Shown: piece after piece, positions 25,647 through 34,391 of the stretch
How the letters are laid out: every line of letters begins with the position of its first letter
Position numbering within the stretch: position 1 is the first letter of the stretch
NCBI RefSeq assembly: GCF_050030965.1
Contig: NZ_CP188297.1
Location: forward strand, 1,178,001 to 1,242,000
Direction: 5' to 3'
DNA: 64,000 bases
DNA from: Glutamicibacter sp002979865
GTDB lineage: Bacteria > Actinomycetota > Actinomycetes > Actinomycetales > Micrococcaceae
The notes under the pieces: model-generated
Databases searched by the model: none
Told to the model about the DNA's origin: nothing
The model's input: only the letters and a program-made list of their open reading frames with translations
Made by a program: the position numbers and the translations under genes

Positions 25647-25949
25647 CTAACTAGCGTCCAGATCCAATATGCGTGCGTGTATTACCGAGCGATGATGAAG
25701 CGCCGAGCGCAGCGCGCGGTGCATCCCATCCTCCAGATACAACACGCCCCGATAGCGCACTACATGCGGGAACAAGTCGCCATAGAAGGTGGAATCCTCA
25801 GAGAGCAATGTTTCAAGATCCAAGGTGGCTTTGGTGGTGACCAAGTCAGCTAGTTTCACTTGCTGCGGGGGAAGTCCGCTCCAATCACGCGCCGAAGAAT
25901 AGCCGTGGTCCGGGTATGGACGGCCTTCACCTACCGCTCGAAAAATCAC
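25647..25949 (-). CDS. small conserved protein, often annotated VapB-family antitoxin
   Basis: A 100-residue protein starting with GTG at 25949. It has a RDWSGLPPQQVKLADL segment and a C-terminal GVLYLEDGMHRALRSAL motif that resembles the DGxHR loop of ParB-like folds. Relatives in actinobacteria sit next to LytR_C genes, as here, and are often labelled VapB antitoxin, but no VapC-type toxin is nearby, so I doubt a toxin-antitoxin role. Upstream A/T-rich sequence allows a leaderless start. Confidence 0.6.
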   Translation of the reverse strand: MIFRAVGEGRPYPDHGYSSARDWSGLPPQQVKLADLVTTKATLDLETLLSEDSTFYGDLFPHVVRYRGVLYLEDGMHRALRSALHHRSVIHARILDLDAS

Positions 25950-26139
25950 TATTCAAGCATACGGACAAACTCTCCAGACCCACAGACCTGCAGATCAGGC
26001 GCTAGTTGGCAGGCCGCAGGAAGGCCACCTCCCGAGACGGCGCCGATTGAGCCGGGTGGCAGCCGGACTCGCCGCGCAGTTGCCGGGCGAATGCTACACG
26101 CGAATGCGAATAATCAGACACGCAGTGCGAAAAAGCAAG

Positions 26140-26197
26140 GATTGTTACGCCAAGGGAAACTTGGAGGAACCGGGCGTAACTTTAGCTGGTAACAATC
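26140..26197. repeat. nested and alternative inverted repeats upstream of the oxygenase gene
   Basis: GATTGTTAC (26140-26148) is repeated inverted at 26189-26197, while GTTACGCC (26144-26151) is inverted at 26173-26180; inside these, CCAAG-GGAAA-CTTGG forms a hairpin. The left arm can pair with either right arm but not both. It ends 25 nt before the ATG at 26223. Confidence 0.6.
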
Positions 26198-26222
26198 GCG
26201 TCATAAGGTGCACTCTGGGTTT

Positions 26223-27263
26223 ATGAACAACGTAGTCACCGAGATCCCACTGCTCGATATTTCTACCGCACGCAATGCTGACGGCTCCTTCAACAAGGAT
26301 TTCGTTGCCGCGATTCGCGACGCCGCACACCGCGTCGGCTTCTTCCAGATCGTCGGATACAGCGCATATGCCGGGCAGGACCAGGAACTGCTCGACACCA
26401 TCGCAGAATTCTTCCAGAAGCCCGTTGAGCAGAAAATCAAGCTCGATAACCGCAATAGCGCCCAGTTCCGCGGCTACACCCGGATGGGCACCGAAATCAC
26501 CCGCGGCCGCGCCGATGCCCGCGAACAGATCGACTACGGACCGGAACGCGAGACGTTGGCGGTCGTTCCCGAGGACAAGCCGTACTTGAACCTGCAGGGC
26601 CCGAACCAGTTCCCTGCCGATTTCCCCCAGCTCGAAGAGCGCGCCATGGCGTGGGCCGAGCTGATGAACAAAACCGGCCACGAGCTGCTTTCGGCCATCG
26701 CTGTGGGGCTGGGCTTGCCCGAAGGCCACTTCGACGAGCCATTCGCCAACACCCCGTCATGGATGGGCAAGTTGGTGCACTACGTTTCGGGCGACGTCGT
26801 ACCAGAGTCGGGCAACCAGGGCGTTGGCCTGCACGCCGACTACGGCTTCGTCACCCTGCTGCTGCAGGACCAGGTTGGAGGGCTGCAGGTGCAACCCTAC
26901 GGCCAGGAAGAGTGGATCGAGGTGCCGCCGACCCCGGGTGCATTGGTAGTGAACCTCGGGGAGATGCTCGAAGTCGCGACCAACGGCTACCTGATGGCCA
27001 CCATCCACCGCGTCATTGCGCCACCAGCTGGCGTTGACCGCTACTCGGTGCCGTTCTTCTACTCCCCTCGACTGGATGCAGTGATCGACAAGGTCGAACT
27101 GCCAGCCGAGCTGGCTGCCGAAGCTCGCGGCGTCTCCGATGATCCGGAAAACCCAATGCTGGCTTCCTACGGCGCCAACGTGCTCAAGGGATGGCTGCGA
27201 GCCCACCCGCAGACCGCGGCCATCCACTACCCAGAGCTGGCCAAGGGGCGCAAAAGCGCCTAG
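26223..27263 (+). CDS. 2OG-Fe(II) oxygenase, isopenicillin N synthase family
   Basis: A 346-residue non-haem iron oxygenase. The N-terminal DIOX_N region (IPLLDISTARN, AAHRVGFFQIVGY) leads to the double-stranded beta-helix core with the iron ligands HADYGFVT (His/Asp) and a distal His in MATIHRV, and the 2-oxoglutarate Arg-x-Ser in DRYSVPFFY. Bacterial members act on diverse small molecules; no biosynthetic cluster is present to suggest one. ATG 26223 is chosen over GTG 26208. Its leader carries unusual inverted repeats. Confidence 0.9.
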   Translation: MNNVVTEIPLLDISTARNADGSFNKDFVAAIRDAAHRVGFFQIVGYSAYAGQDQELLDTIAEFFQKPVEQKIKLDNRNSAQFRGYTRMGTEITRGRADAREQIDYGPERETLAVVPEDKPYLNLQGPNQFPADFPQLEERAMAWAELMNKTGHELLSAIAVGLGLPEGHFDEPFANTPSWMGKLVHYVSGDVVPESGNQGVGLHADYGFVTLLLQDQVGGLQVQPYGQEEWIEVPPTPGALVVNLGEMLEVATNGYLMATIHRVIAPPAGVDRYSVPFFYSPRLDAVIDKVELPAELAAEARGVSDDPENPMLASYGANVLKGWLRAHPQTAAIHYPELAKGRKSA

Positions 27264-27369
27264 GCCGTGAGCTTCTGCAGGGATCAGGAGCTGCACACGC
27301 AAAACCTGTTGGCGTCGAGCTGGTGAGAGATTACCGGCCCGGCGCCAATAGGCATTTAAAGCGCCTCGC

Positions 27370-27735
27370 TTATTCGACGCCGGAAAGCACGCAGAATTCG
27401 TTGCCTTCAGGATCAGCCATCACGATCCAGCTCTCGTCCTCCCGCTGGCCCACATCGGCGTAGCTGGCCCCCAAAGAGATCAGGCGATCAGCTTCTTCTT
27501 GCTGCTGGGCGTTTTGAGGACGCAGGTCCAGATGGAGGCGATTCTTGATGCTCTTGGTTTCGGGCACTTGCGCGAACGTCAATTTCAGCCCGCCCGGGCC
27601 TTGGGATTTGGACCCAATACTGACCAAGCCGGCTTCTTCTTCCAATACGTCATAATTCAGCGCTTCGCACCAGAACCTCGCCACCAGCATCGGGTTCGCG
27701 CAGTCGACGGCGATTTCGCTCAATACACTTGCCAT
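27370..27735 (-). CDS. VOC-family (glyoxalase-like) protein
   Basis: A 121-residue single VOC module: starts SEIAVDCANPMLVARFWCEA, central RLHLDLRPQN strand, ends with MADPEGNEFCVLSG, the usual beta hairpin of the glyoxalase-like group. No substrate can be assigned. It reads away from the tRNA-Ser terminator and is convergent with the oxygenase gene. Confidence 0.85.
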   Translation of the reverse strand: MASVLSEIAVDCANPMLVARFWCEALNYDVLEEEAGLVSIGSKSQGPGGLKLTFAQVPETKSIKNRLHLDLRPQNAQQQEEADRLISLGASYADVGQREDESWIVMADPEGNEFCVLSGVE

Positions 27736-27819
27736 AGTCTTACCTTGCTGAAAGATTGCTGAACAGTTGCCACGGATACTACCCGCCAGGTTCTGGCAAT
27801 GCCGGTAAGCGCAAAAAAA

Positions 27820-27861
27820 TAATGTCCCGGCTCATCGTTTTCACGATGAGCCGGGACATTA
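27820..27861 (-). terminator. tRNA-Ser transcript terminator
   Basis: A 19-bp perfect stem (27820-27838 with 27843-27861, loop TTTC) followed on minus by ATTTTTTTGC. It lies 8 nt after the 3' end of the tRNA. Confidence 0.92.
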
Positions 27862-27868
27862 CATTCGG

Positions 27869-27953
27869 CGGAGGATAGGGGATTTGAACCCCTGAGGGCG
27901 TTAACCCAACACGCGTTCCAGGCGTGCGCCATAGGCCGCTAGGCGAATCCTCC
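27869..27953 (-). tRNA. tRNA-Ser (anticodon GGA)
   Basis: An 85-nt class II tRNA. The acceptor stem GGAGGAT (27953-27947) pairs with ATCCTCC (27876-27870), G is the discriminator, and the CCA end is not encoded. The anticodon arm ACGCCTGGAACGCGT carries GGA for serine. A long variable arm (GTTGGGTTAACGCCCTC) and the T arm GGGGTTCAAATCCCC complete the fold. Confidence 0.95.
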
Positions 27954-28141
27954 TCAGTTTGCTCCGTGGAGCAGGATCAAGCATATCTAAATTCTCGCTC
28001 AATCACGAATCGGACGTTTCCACGTTGCTTCCCAGCTCATTCTTGAGGCGTCAAACCCCTGAAATTCGGTAATTTTGCACCTTTTCACCATCCCGATCTT
28101 TTCTCCAAAGGCTGCCGTTTGAACAGATCAATACTGTAAAC

Positions 28142-29683
28142 ATGAGTAAAAGAGAGGTATTTCACAGCCAAGACGACCCTCGCCGACTGCCTATCAGCCC
28201 GCCCGGGACAAGGAGTATCCCCGGAATCGATGGTCTTTGGGCCGCGAACCTGGACAAAGACAATCTCTTTACCCAGATCGCCGCTACCGCCATAAACCTT
28301 TATGACCAGTCGCCGGTCACTGCATCCGCCCAGGGCCTGGAGCGGCTGAAGACCATTGCCCGGCTGCACAGCATGCTGGATGCTGCCGAGGCAGCGGTGT
28401 TGGCCGATAGCTACGAGTATTCGGTCGCCGAGACGATCAGCCACGGAACCCAAGAGCCGCTGCTGGATGACCCCGGCACAACGGAAGAAACAGCTGAAAC
28501 TCATTCTGCCTACTTCTACGGTGTCAATCGCTCCGACGAGTCGCTGATCCGTTCTTCCTTTGTTGCCGAGGCATCGGTGGCAATGCGCTCCTCGGAAAAG
28601 AAAGTCCAGGACAAGTTGTTCTTCGCCGAAGGACTGCGCCATCTTTCCGCAGACACTTTGGACGCCCTGAGCGTCGGTGAGATCACGACCAGATCCGCGC
28701 AGGAGATCGTCAAGCACTCTCAGGATCTGGCACCCGAGGACGTGGCACTAATGCAACGAACCTTGCTGCCGATAGCGCGGCAGGCCGCTGACTCCGCGAT
28801 AGCCCTACGTGCCAGGAAAATGCGTGAGCGATTGCATCCAAAGCCCATTGAAGAACGCCACAAGAAAGGTGCGGAGGACCGCAAGATCACCTATTGGCAC
28901 GAGGCCAATGGAATGAGCGTGATTCAGCTGCATCTGCCGGTGGAAAAGGCGTTGGGCATTATCAATACCGTCAATTGGCATGCCGTACGCAATGTTGATC
29001 CAGCTGATAATCGGACCGAACAGCAACGACGGCTGGACATTGTTTGCGATGCGTTGCTCGATGGTTGGCCCGCAACCGAAGGGACCCCGCTCAAAGCTCG
29101 TGTAGCTGTCACGATTCCTGCGCTGGAAATGCTGGCCAACCCTAAACGCGCACTAGCTGACCTTGAGGGCTACGGGCCGATCCCAGTAGGGACAGCGCTG
29201 CTAATCGCAAAAGACGCCCCGTCTTTCATCAAGGTGCTCACCGATCCTTGGTCAGGGGCAGCTATAGACGTGGGCCGCGAAAAGTACCGTCCGTCCAAGG
29301 CGCTGCGTGATCTGCTGCGAAATCGGGATATCGTCTGCCGCTTCCCCGGGTGCAATCGGCCCGCCGAAGCATCCGAGATTGACCACATCGATGCATGGGC
29401 AAAAGGCGGGCACACCACGCGCAGCAATACGCATTTATTGTGCAAGCGGCATCAGATGTTCAAGCACGTGCTGGGATGGCAAGCCACCTATCTTCCGGAC
29501 GGTTCAGTGAACTGGCGCTCCCCCAACGGCATGATTTGTGTTGAGCTTCCCGGCAGCGTCACCAGCGTCCAGAACTTCGACTTCGAGAAGGAGCAGACGC
29601 CCATGTTGCCTACCGTCCAGCTCAATGACCGCGTTCGACGCGTACTTGGGTGGCTAGAACCGCCTGAAGAAGCGACCGGCTGA
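28142..29683 (+). CDS. DUF222 / HNH endonuclease signature protein (13E12-like)
   Basis: A 513-residue protein with an N-terminal to central DUF222 helical domain (LKTIARLHSMLDAAEAAVLA, then LDALSVGEITTRSAQEIV) and a C-terminal HNH nuclease motif: CRFPGCNRPAEASEIDHIDA, GGHTTRSNTHLLCKRHQMFK. The Cys pairs and HNH residues needed for zinc and metal binding look intact. Such 13E12-type proteins are multicopy in many actinobacteria and their role is unknown. It is inserted between tRNA-Ser and the SRP RNA gene. ATG 28142. Confidence 0.88.
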   Translation: MSKREVFHSQDDPRRLPISPPGTRSIPGIDGLWAANLDKDNLFTQIAATAINLYDQSPVTASAQGLERLKTIARLHSMLDAAEAAVLADSYEYSVAETISHGTQEPLLDDPGTTEETAETHSAYFYGVNRSDESLIRSSFVAEASVAMRSSEKKVQDKLFFAEGLRHLSADTLDALSVGEITTRSAQEIVKHSQDLAPEDVALMQRTLLPIARQAADSAIALRARKMRERLHPKPIEERHKKGAEDRKITYWHEANGMSVIQLHLPVEKALGIINTVNWHAVRNVDPADNRTEQQRRLDIVCDALLDGWPATEGTPLKARVAVTIPALEMLANPKRALADLEGYGPIPVGTALLIAKDAPSFIKVLTDPWSGAAIDVGREKYRPSKALRDLLRNRDIVCRFPGCNRPAEASEIDHIDAWAKGGHTTRSNTHLLCKRHQMFKHVLGWQATYLPDGSVNWRSPNGMICVELPGSVTSVQNFDFEKEQTPMLPTVQLNDRVRRVLGWLEPPEEATG

Positions 29684-29793
29684 GGACGAACAGCATTTTT
29701 GGTCAAGATCTCCGAGCCATGATTTGCAAGCTGAGAGCAAGCGCACGCCTGCCGATTTTCATCCAAGCGCCAACCTCGGGTAGTATTTTTGGT

Positions 29794-29881
29794 GACCCCT
29801 CGTGTGGTGTCATCCTGTTGAACTCCCCCAGGACCGGAAGGTAGCAAGGGTAGATGGGCTCTGGCAGGTGCATGAGGGGTC
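29794..29881 (+). ncRNA. ffs: small signal recognition particle RNA (4.5S type)
   Basis: The conserved SRP helix 8 is present: CAGGACCGGAAGGTAGCAAG (about 29830-29849) with the GGAA tetraloop and the asymmetric AGCA loop that bind Ffh. GACCCCTC at 29794 pairs with GAGGGGTC ending at 29881, closing an 88-nt hairpin; CTTTTAC follows as terminator. It targets ribosomes making membrane proteins, with Ffh. Confidence 0.93.
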
Positions 29882-29915
29882 TTTTACTTTCTTACGCAAG
29901 CCGAATGGAGTCCAC

Positions 29916-30833
29916 GTGGGCGCTGGCCGTTTCGCCCCTAGCCCTTCGGGGCCACTCCACCTTGGCAATTTGCGCACGGCCATCCTCGCTTGGCTTTTCG
30001 CCCGCTCCTCGCAACGCAAATTCCTACTGCGCATTGAAGACTTGGATCGTGTTCGTTCCGGCGCCGAAGCCACCCAAATTGCTGAATTATCGTCCTTGGG
30101 CCTTGATTTCGACGGCGAAATTCTCCGACAGTCCGACCGCCTTCCGATTTATCTCCAGGCCGTTGAACGGCTCAAGGCCCGCGGCTTGGTCTATGAATGC
30201 TTCTGCTCGCGCAAGGACATCGCCGAAGCCGGAAGTGCTCCGCATGCTGCGCCCGGCGCCTACCCGGGAACCTGCCGCGATCTGAGCGCCAGCGAACGCT
30301 CGGCTAAAGCACAGAACCGTCCAGCCGCCTTGCGACTGCGTTCAGAAGTGAACGAATTTTCTGTTCATGACGAACTATTCGGCGATTACACCGGTGCGGT
30401 AGATGATTTCGTCCTGATCCGCAACGATGGAGCTCCCGCCTACAACCTTGCGGTTGTCGTCGACGATGCGTTCTCAGGCATCGACCAGGTCGTGCGCGGA
30501 GATGATTTGCTCTCTTCTGCGCCGCGGCAGGCCTATCTGGCAACGCTACTGGGCTACACGGTCCCGGCCTACGCGCACGTACCGCTGGCACTGAACACCA
30601 AGGGCCAGCGCTTGGCTAAACGCGACGGTGCAGTAACACTCGAAGAGATCACCGAACAAGGTGTGCATCCAGCCAACGTTGTGGCGATTTTGCTAGAGTC
30701 ATTGGGCTTGCCCAGCACAAGTTTGCAGGCAGCCCTGGAAGCTTTCGATCCGGCGAATCTGCCACGTGAACCGTGGACCGTCGAACCATTGAATATTGTC
30801 CAACAGCTGATGCCTAAAGCATCAGGCAACTGA
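29916..30833 (+). CDS. gluQ: glutamyl-Q tRNA(Asp) synthetase
   Basis: A 305-residue truncated GluRS paralogue that attaches glutamate to queuosine in tRNA-Asp. It has the HIGH-like site PSPSGPLHLGNLR at the N-terminus, Cys residues for zinc (ECFCSRKDI, TCRDL), and a KMSKS-like RLAKRDGAV; the anticodon-binding domain of true GluRS is absent. GTG at 29916 is chosen (ATGGAG upstream and immediate homology); the frame upstream overlaps the SRP RNA. It is 12 nt before dnaX. Confidence 0.9.
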   Translation: MGAGRFAPSPSGPLHLGNLRTAILAWLFARSSQRKFLLRIEDLDRVRSGAEATQIAELSSLGLDFDGEILRQSDRLPIYLQAVERLKARGLVYECFCSRKDIAEAGSAPHAAPGAYPGTCRDLSASERSAKAQNRPAALRLRSEVNEFSVHDELFGDYTGAVDDFVLIRNDGAPAYNLAVVVDDAFSGIDQVVRGDDLLSSAPRQAYLATLLGYTVPAYAHVPLALNTKGQRLAKRDGAVTLEEITEQGVHPANVVAILLESLGLPSTSLQAALEAFDPANLPREPWTVEPLNIVQQLMPKASGN

Positions 30834-30845
30834 TAGGGAACCGGT

Positions 30846-33800
30846 GTGAGTACAGCGCTATATCGCAGATATCGTCCCGATACGTTTGGCGACGTTATCG
30901 GCCAGGAGCACGTTACTGCGCCCTTGATGACGGCGCTGGAGAAGAACCGCGTCAACCACGCCTACCTATTCTCCGGTCCGCGCGGTTGCGGCAAGACGAC
31001 TTCTGCCCGCATTTTGGCCCGTTGCTTGAACTGCGAGCAGGGCCCTACGCCCGTTCCTTGCGGCACCTGCCCAAGCTGCGTGGACCTTGCCAATGGTGGC
31101 CCGGGTTCGCTGGACGTCATCGAGATTGACGCAGCCAGCCATGGCGGCGTCGATGATGCCCGCGATCTGCGCGAGCGCGCAACCTTCGCGCCGACTCGCG
31201 ACCGCTACAAGATCTTCATCATCGATGAGGCCCACATGGTCACGGCGGCAGGCTTCAATGCCTTGCTGAAGATCGTTGAAGAGCCACCGGCGCACATCAA
31301 ATTCATCTTCGCGACTACCGAGCCGGAAAAGGTCATCGGCACCATCCGCTCGCGTACCCACCACTACCCATTCCGCCTGGTTCCGCCAGAGGCATTGCTG
31401 GCGTACCTGCAAGTGCTCTGCGAACGCGAAAGCGTCGCGGTAGCCGAAGGCGTACTGCCACTGGTGATCCGTGCTGGCGGCGGGTCGGTCCGCGACACCC
31501 TTTCGGTGCTGGATCAGCTGATCGCTGGTGCCCGCGATGGCAACCTGGATTACGAGACGGCCATTGCACTGCTGGGCTACACCCACTCGACACTGCTCGA
31601 TGAGGTCACCTTGTCGCTGCACGAATCCGATGGCGCTGGTCTGTTCGGTGCGATTGACCGCATCATCCAGACCGGTCTGGATCCCCGGCGCTTCGTTGAA
31701 GATGTGCTGGAGCGCTTCCGCGATCTGATCATCGCCAAGGCCATGCCAGAAGGCCTGGAGAAGATCTTGCGCGGCGTACCAGAAGACCAGCTTGAATCCC
31801 TTCGCTTGCAAGCTGGCTTGATCGGTGCAGGCGAACTATCGCGATGGGCCGATGTCACCAACAAGGCCCTGAGCGAGATGACCGGCGCAACTTCGCCTCG
31901 TCTGCACCTGGAATTGCTGGCCGCGCGCTTGATGCTGCCCGGTTCGCAGAATTCCGACAGCGCTTTTGCCGCTCGGCTGGATCGGTTGGAGCGCCATGCG
32001 ATGACCGGTGGAGCGCTGCCTGCGCTTGATGAGAACGACGCTGCAAGTGCTGGTGCCTCAATGAACGCCACTCCTAACCCGGGCGCCGCGCGTCAGGGTG
32101 CTGCCGCAGTACGCGAAGCCCTGGCCGCCGCCAAATCCCGTCGTGAGGGTGCACCCGAACCGGCTGAAGCGCAGGGCGAACCAGTGGCTGGCGAACAGGC
32201 CCCCCAGGTTCAGCCAAATCATGCCCAGCCGCAACCGCAGGCTCCCGAGGCTCCAGCGCAAATGCAGCAGCCAGTTCCTGCCCCGCAGGAAACGCATCCT
32301 CAGCAGTCCGCGCCATCACAGCCACAGCCACAGCCACATGATGATGATCCAAATGCTCCGCTGGATCCAGGCGCGGCAGCGTCGCTGAACACTGGTGAAG
32401 CCGCTGACTGGGGCGCAACTTGGGGTCCAAAGGGCGAAAACTACTCGGTGACCACCGAGGTGCAGCCTGGTCCGAGTATTCCGGCAGCTCGTCCGGAAGG
32501 CGTGGCACCATTCAGCTTGGTTCCCGATCCTTCCAGCGGTGAAGACCTGTCATTCGGCACCGGGGTCTCCATTGATGACGTGAAGCAAAATCCTGCCATG
32601 GCCGAATTCGCACGTCGTGCAGCTGCCAACCGAACACCACAAGCACCGCAGTCGGCACAGCCACAGCAGGCGCCGCAGTCGGCACAGCCGCAACAGGCAC
32701 CAGAAGCTAGCCAGGCTGGCGTGGATGCCCAGCGCCATGCTGCCCACCAGGCGCAAGAACAAGCCCAACGCGAACAAGCTGAACGCGAAGCACAACAGCG
32801 CGCCGCACAAGAACAAGCCCAACGCGCTCAAACACCGCAACAGCAACAGCAACAGCAACAACAGGGTGCTCAGCAACCTCAACATGGTGCCCCTAGCGGG
32901 ATGCCGCAGAGCCAGCCAGCACCACAGGACACCGGCTCACCGGTGGCGATGTTCCAGCAAGCGTGGCCAACGATCTTGCAGCAGTTGCAGGGCAGCTCGC
33001 GCGTCCTGCATTCCATGGTTGCCACCTATGGCTCTGTGGCAGGCTTCGATGGCCGCACCCTCACCTTGGCGTTCAGCAATACTGGCCCAATCGTGAATCT
33101 GCGCAACCGGCCGGATCTGATGAATACGCTGACCGGGGTTCTGTCCCAGGTCACCGGTGCACCGATCGAAGTGGTCCTCACCGAAGGCGGCTCCAACCCC
33201 AACGGTGGTGGTTCCCCAAAAGGTGAGCGCCGGCCAATCCCGGCGCCAACCCCAGCACCAACTAAGTTCACCAAGGCTGTAAGTTCTGCTGGGGCGGCTG
33301 CGCGCGCTGCGGCACGGGCCCAAGCTGCCGCTCCGGCACCGCAGCAGCGTCCGGTATCCGCTGTGCCAAGCTCGGCACCAGTCGCGCCTGCACCACGCGC
33401 CCATGACGGGTACGACAGCTCCTACGATGACGTCCCGCCTCCAGCGGATGAACCCTACTTCGACGAGCCACCGTTCCCAGATGACCCGTACTACGTGCCA
33501 GCTGGTTCTGTTCCGGAAGCGCAGCAGGTGCAGCCGCAGCAACAGGCTCCGGTCCCGGCCGTGGCTCCGCAGCCGACCCCGGCAGTGCCAGCGCCGGCGG
33601 CTAGTGCACCACGGAGTTTCGGTGGGCCTCCGGTGGCTCCCAAGCCCCGGATGACTGCTGGCATGACGGCGCGCCAGGCTGAGGGCGGTGTTCCGAACAT
33701 TGCACGTCCGGTTTCTTCGACCCCGTTGCACCCGGAAAGCACCACCGATTCCTTCGGGAATCTAGCGGTTGGCGAATCCGGGCAGCAGGCTCCACAAGCT

Positions 33801-34301
33801 ATGGCGCCATCAGCTCCATCGGTTCCGGAAGCCCCGGCGCCGCGGACTGCCCAAACGCAGCCGCAGGTCCGCCCCCAGCATCAGGAACAGCCTCGCCAGG
33901 AGCCGGCCGCACCGCTGCAACCCCCGGCAGCCCCGCAGCCGGCCCCTGAATCCGCTCCGGGATGGGGCGCTCCACAGGCTGAACCGGCACCGGATCCTGC
34001 GGACTCGGCACCGGCGGCCTCAGGCCGCATGAGCCGATACCAGCAGCTGATGGACCAGGCGAAGAACGCACCCAGTGCCCCGGCGCCTGCCCAGGCGGCG
34101 CGCGGCTGGGGCGGTCCTGCTTCGGCTCCCGCGCCTGCTCCGGTGCAAGAGCCCGAGGAATTTGTCCCGAGCGACGATGATATCGAGGTCGAGGATTCGG
34201 CACTGATCGGTGTTCCAGCCGTGGAACGCCTGCTCGGCGGCATGGTCATCGAGCAGCGCGACGTCAACGGGAATGTAGTGGAAATCAAACGAAGCTTGTA
34301 G
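30846..34301 (+). CDS. dnaX: DNA polymerase III subunit gamma/tau
   Basis: An 1151-residue clamp-loader subunit, GTG start. The AAA+ ATPase domain has Walker A FSGPRGCGKTTSARIL (near residue 40), a four-Cys zinc module (CLNCEQGPTPVPCGTCPSC), Walker B FIIDEAHMV and the sensor FIFATTEPEKV. Domains I-III span about 1-370. After that come about 300 low-complexity residues rich in Pro/Gln/Ala, a short folded segment (PTILQQLQGSSRVLHSM, about 700-780), and a second Pro/Ala/Gln-rich linker to an acidic C-terminus. It contains a CAG/CAA tract around 32838-32870. Unusually long tail compared with proteobacterial tau. Confidence 0.96.
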   Translation: MSTALYRRYRPDTFGDVIGQEHVTAPLMTALEKNRVNHAYLFSGPRGCGKTTSARILARCLNCEQGPTPVPCGTCPSCVDLANGGPGSLDVIEIDAASHGGVDDARDLRERATFAPTRDRYKIFIIDEAHMVTAAGFNALLKIVEEPPAHIKFIFATTEPEKVIGTIRSRTHHYPFRLVPPEALLAYLQVLCERESVAVAEGVLPLVIRAGGGSVRDTLSVLDQLIAGARDGNLDYETAIALLGYTHSTLLDEVTLSLHESDGAGLFGAIDRIIQTGLDPRRFVEDVLERFRDLIIAKAMPEGLEKILRGVPEDQLESLRLQAGLIGAGELSRWADVTNKALSEMTGATSPRLHLELLAARLMLPGSQNSDSAFAARLDRLERHAMTGGALPALDENDAASAGASMNATPNPGAARQGAAAVREALAAAKSRREGAPEPAEAQGEPVAGEQAPQVQPNHAQPQPQAPEAPAQMQQPVPAPQETHPQQSAPSQPQPQPHDDDPNAPLDPGAAASLNTGEAADWGATWGPKGENYSVTTEVQPGPSIPAARPEGVAPFSLVPDPSSGEDLSFGTGVSIDDVKQNPAMAEFARRAAANRTPQAPQSAQPQQAPQSAQPQQAPEASQAGVDAQRHAAHQAQEQAQREQAEREAQQRAAQEQAQRAQTPQQQQQQQQQGAQQPQHGAPSGMPQSQPAPQDTGSPVAMFQQAWPTILQQLQGSSRVLHSMVATYGSVAGFDGRTLTLAFSNTGPIVNLRNRPDLMNTLTGVLSQVTGAPIEVVLTEGGSNPNGGGSPKGERRPIPAPTPAPTKFTKAVSSAGAAARAAARAQAAAPAPQQRPVSAVPSSAPVAPAPRAHDGYDSSYDDVPPPADEPYFDEPPFPDDPYYVPAGSVPEAQQVQPQQQAPVPAVAPQPTPAVPAPAASAPRSFGGPPVAPKPRMTAGMTARQAEGGVPNIARPVSSTPLHPESTTDSFGNLAVGESGQQAPQAMAPSAPSVPEAPAPRTAQTQPQVRPQHQEQPRQEPAAPLQPPAAPQPAPESAPGWGAPQAEPAPDPADSAPAASGRMSRYQQLMDQAKNAPSAPAPAQAARGWGGPASAPAPAPVQEPEEFVPSDDDIEVEDSALIGVPAVERLLGGMVIEQRDVNGNVVEIKRSL

Positions 34302-34391
34302 CCGGCACCACGGCGAACTGTCGGAGTGAGACACTAGGGTGTACCACGGAACAATTTCACGGTATTGAAGCAAGCTAGAAAGTAGGCGCAC

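Noticed and set aside
25647..25949. Toxin-antitoxin module
   Set aside because: No toxin gene is adjacent; the neighbour is an envelope LytR_C protein.
27869..29793. tRNA-Ser as attachment site of an integrated element
   Set aside because: No integrase, no copy of the tRNA end and no composition change; the DUF222 gene alone does not make an island.
32838..32870. dnaX frameshift site
   Set aside because: No A-rich slippery heptamer as in E. coli; only a CAG/CAA tract was found.
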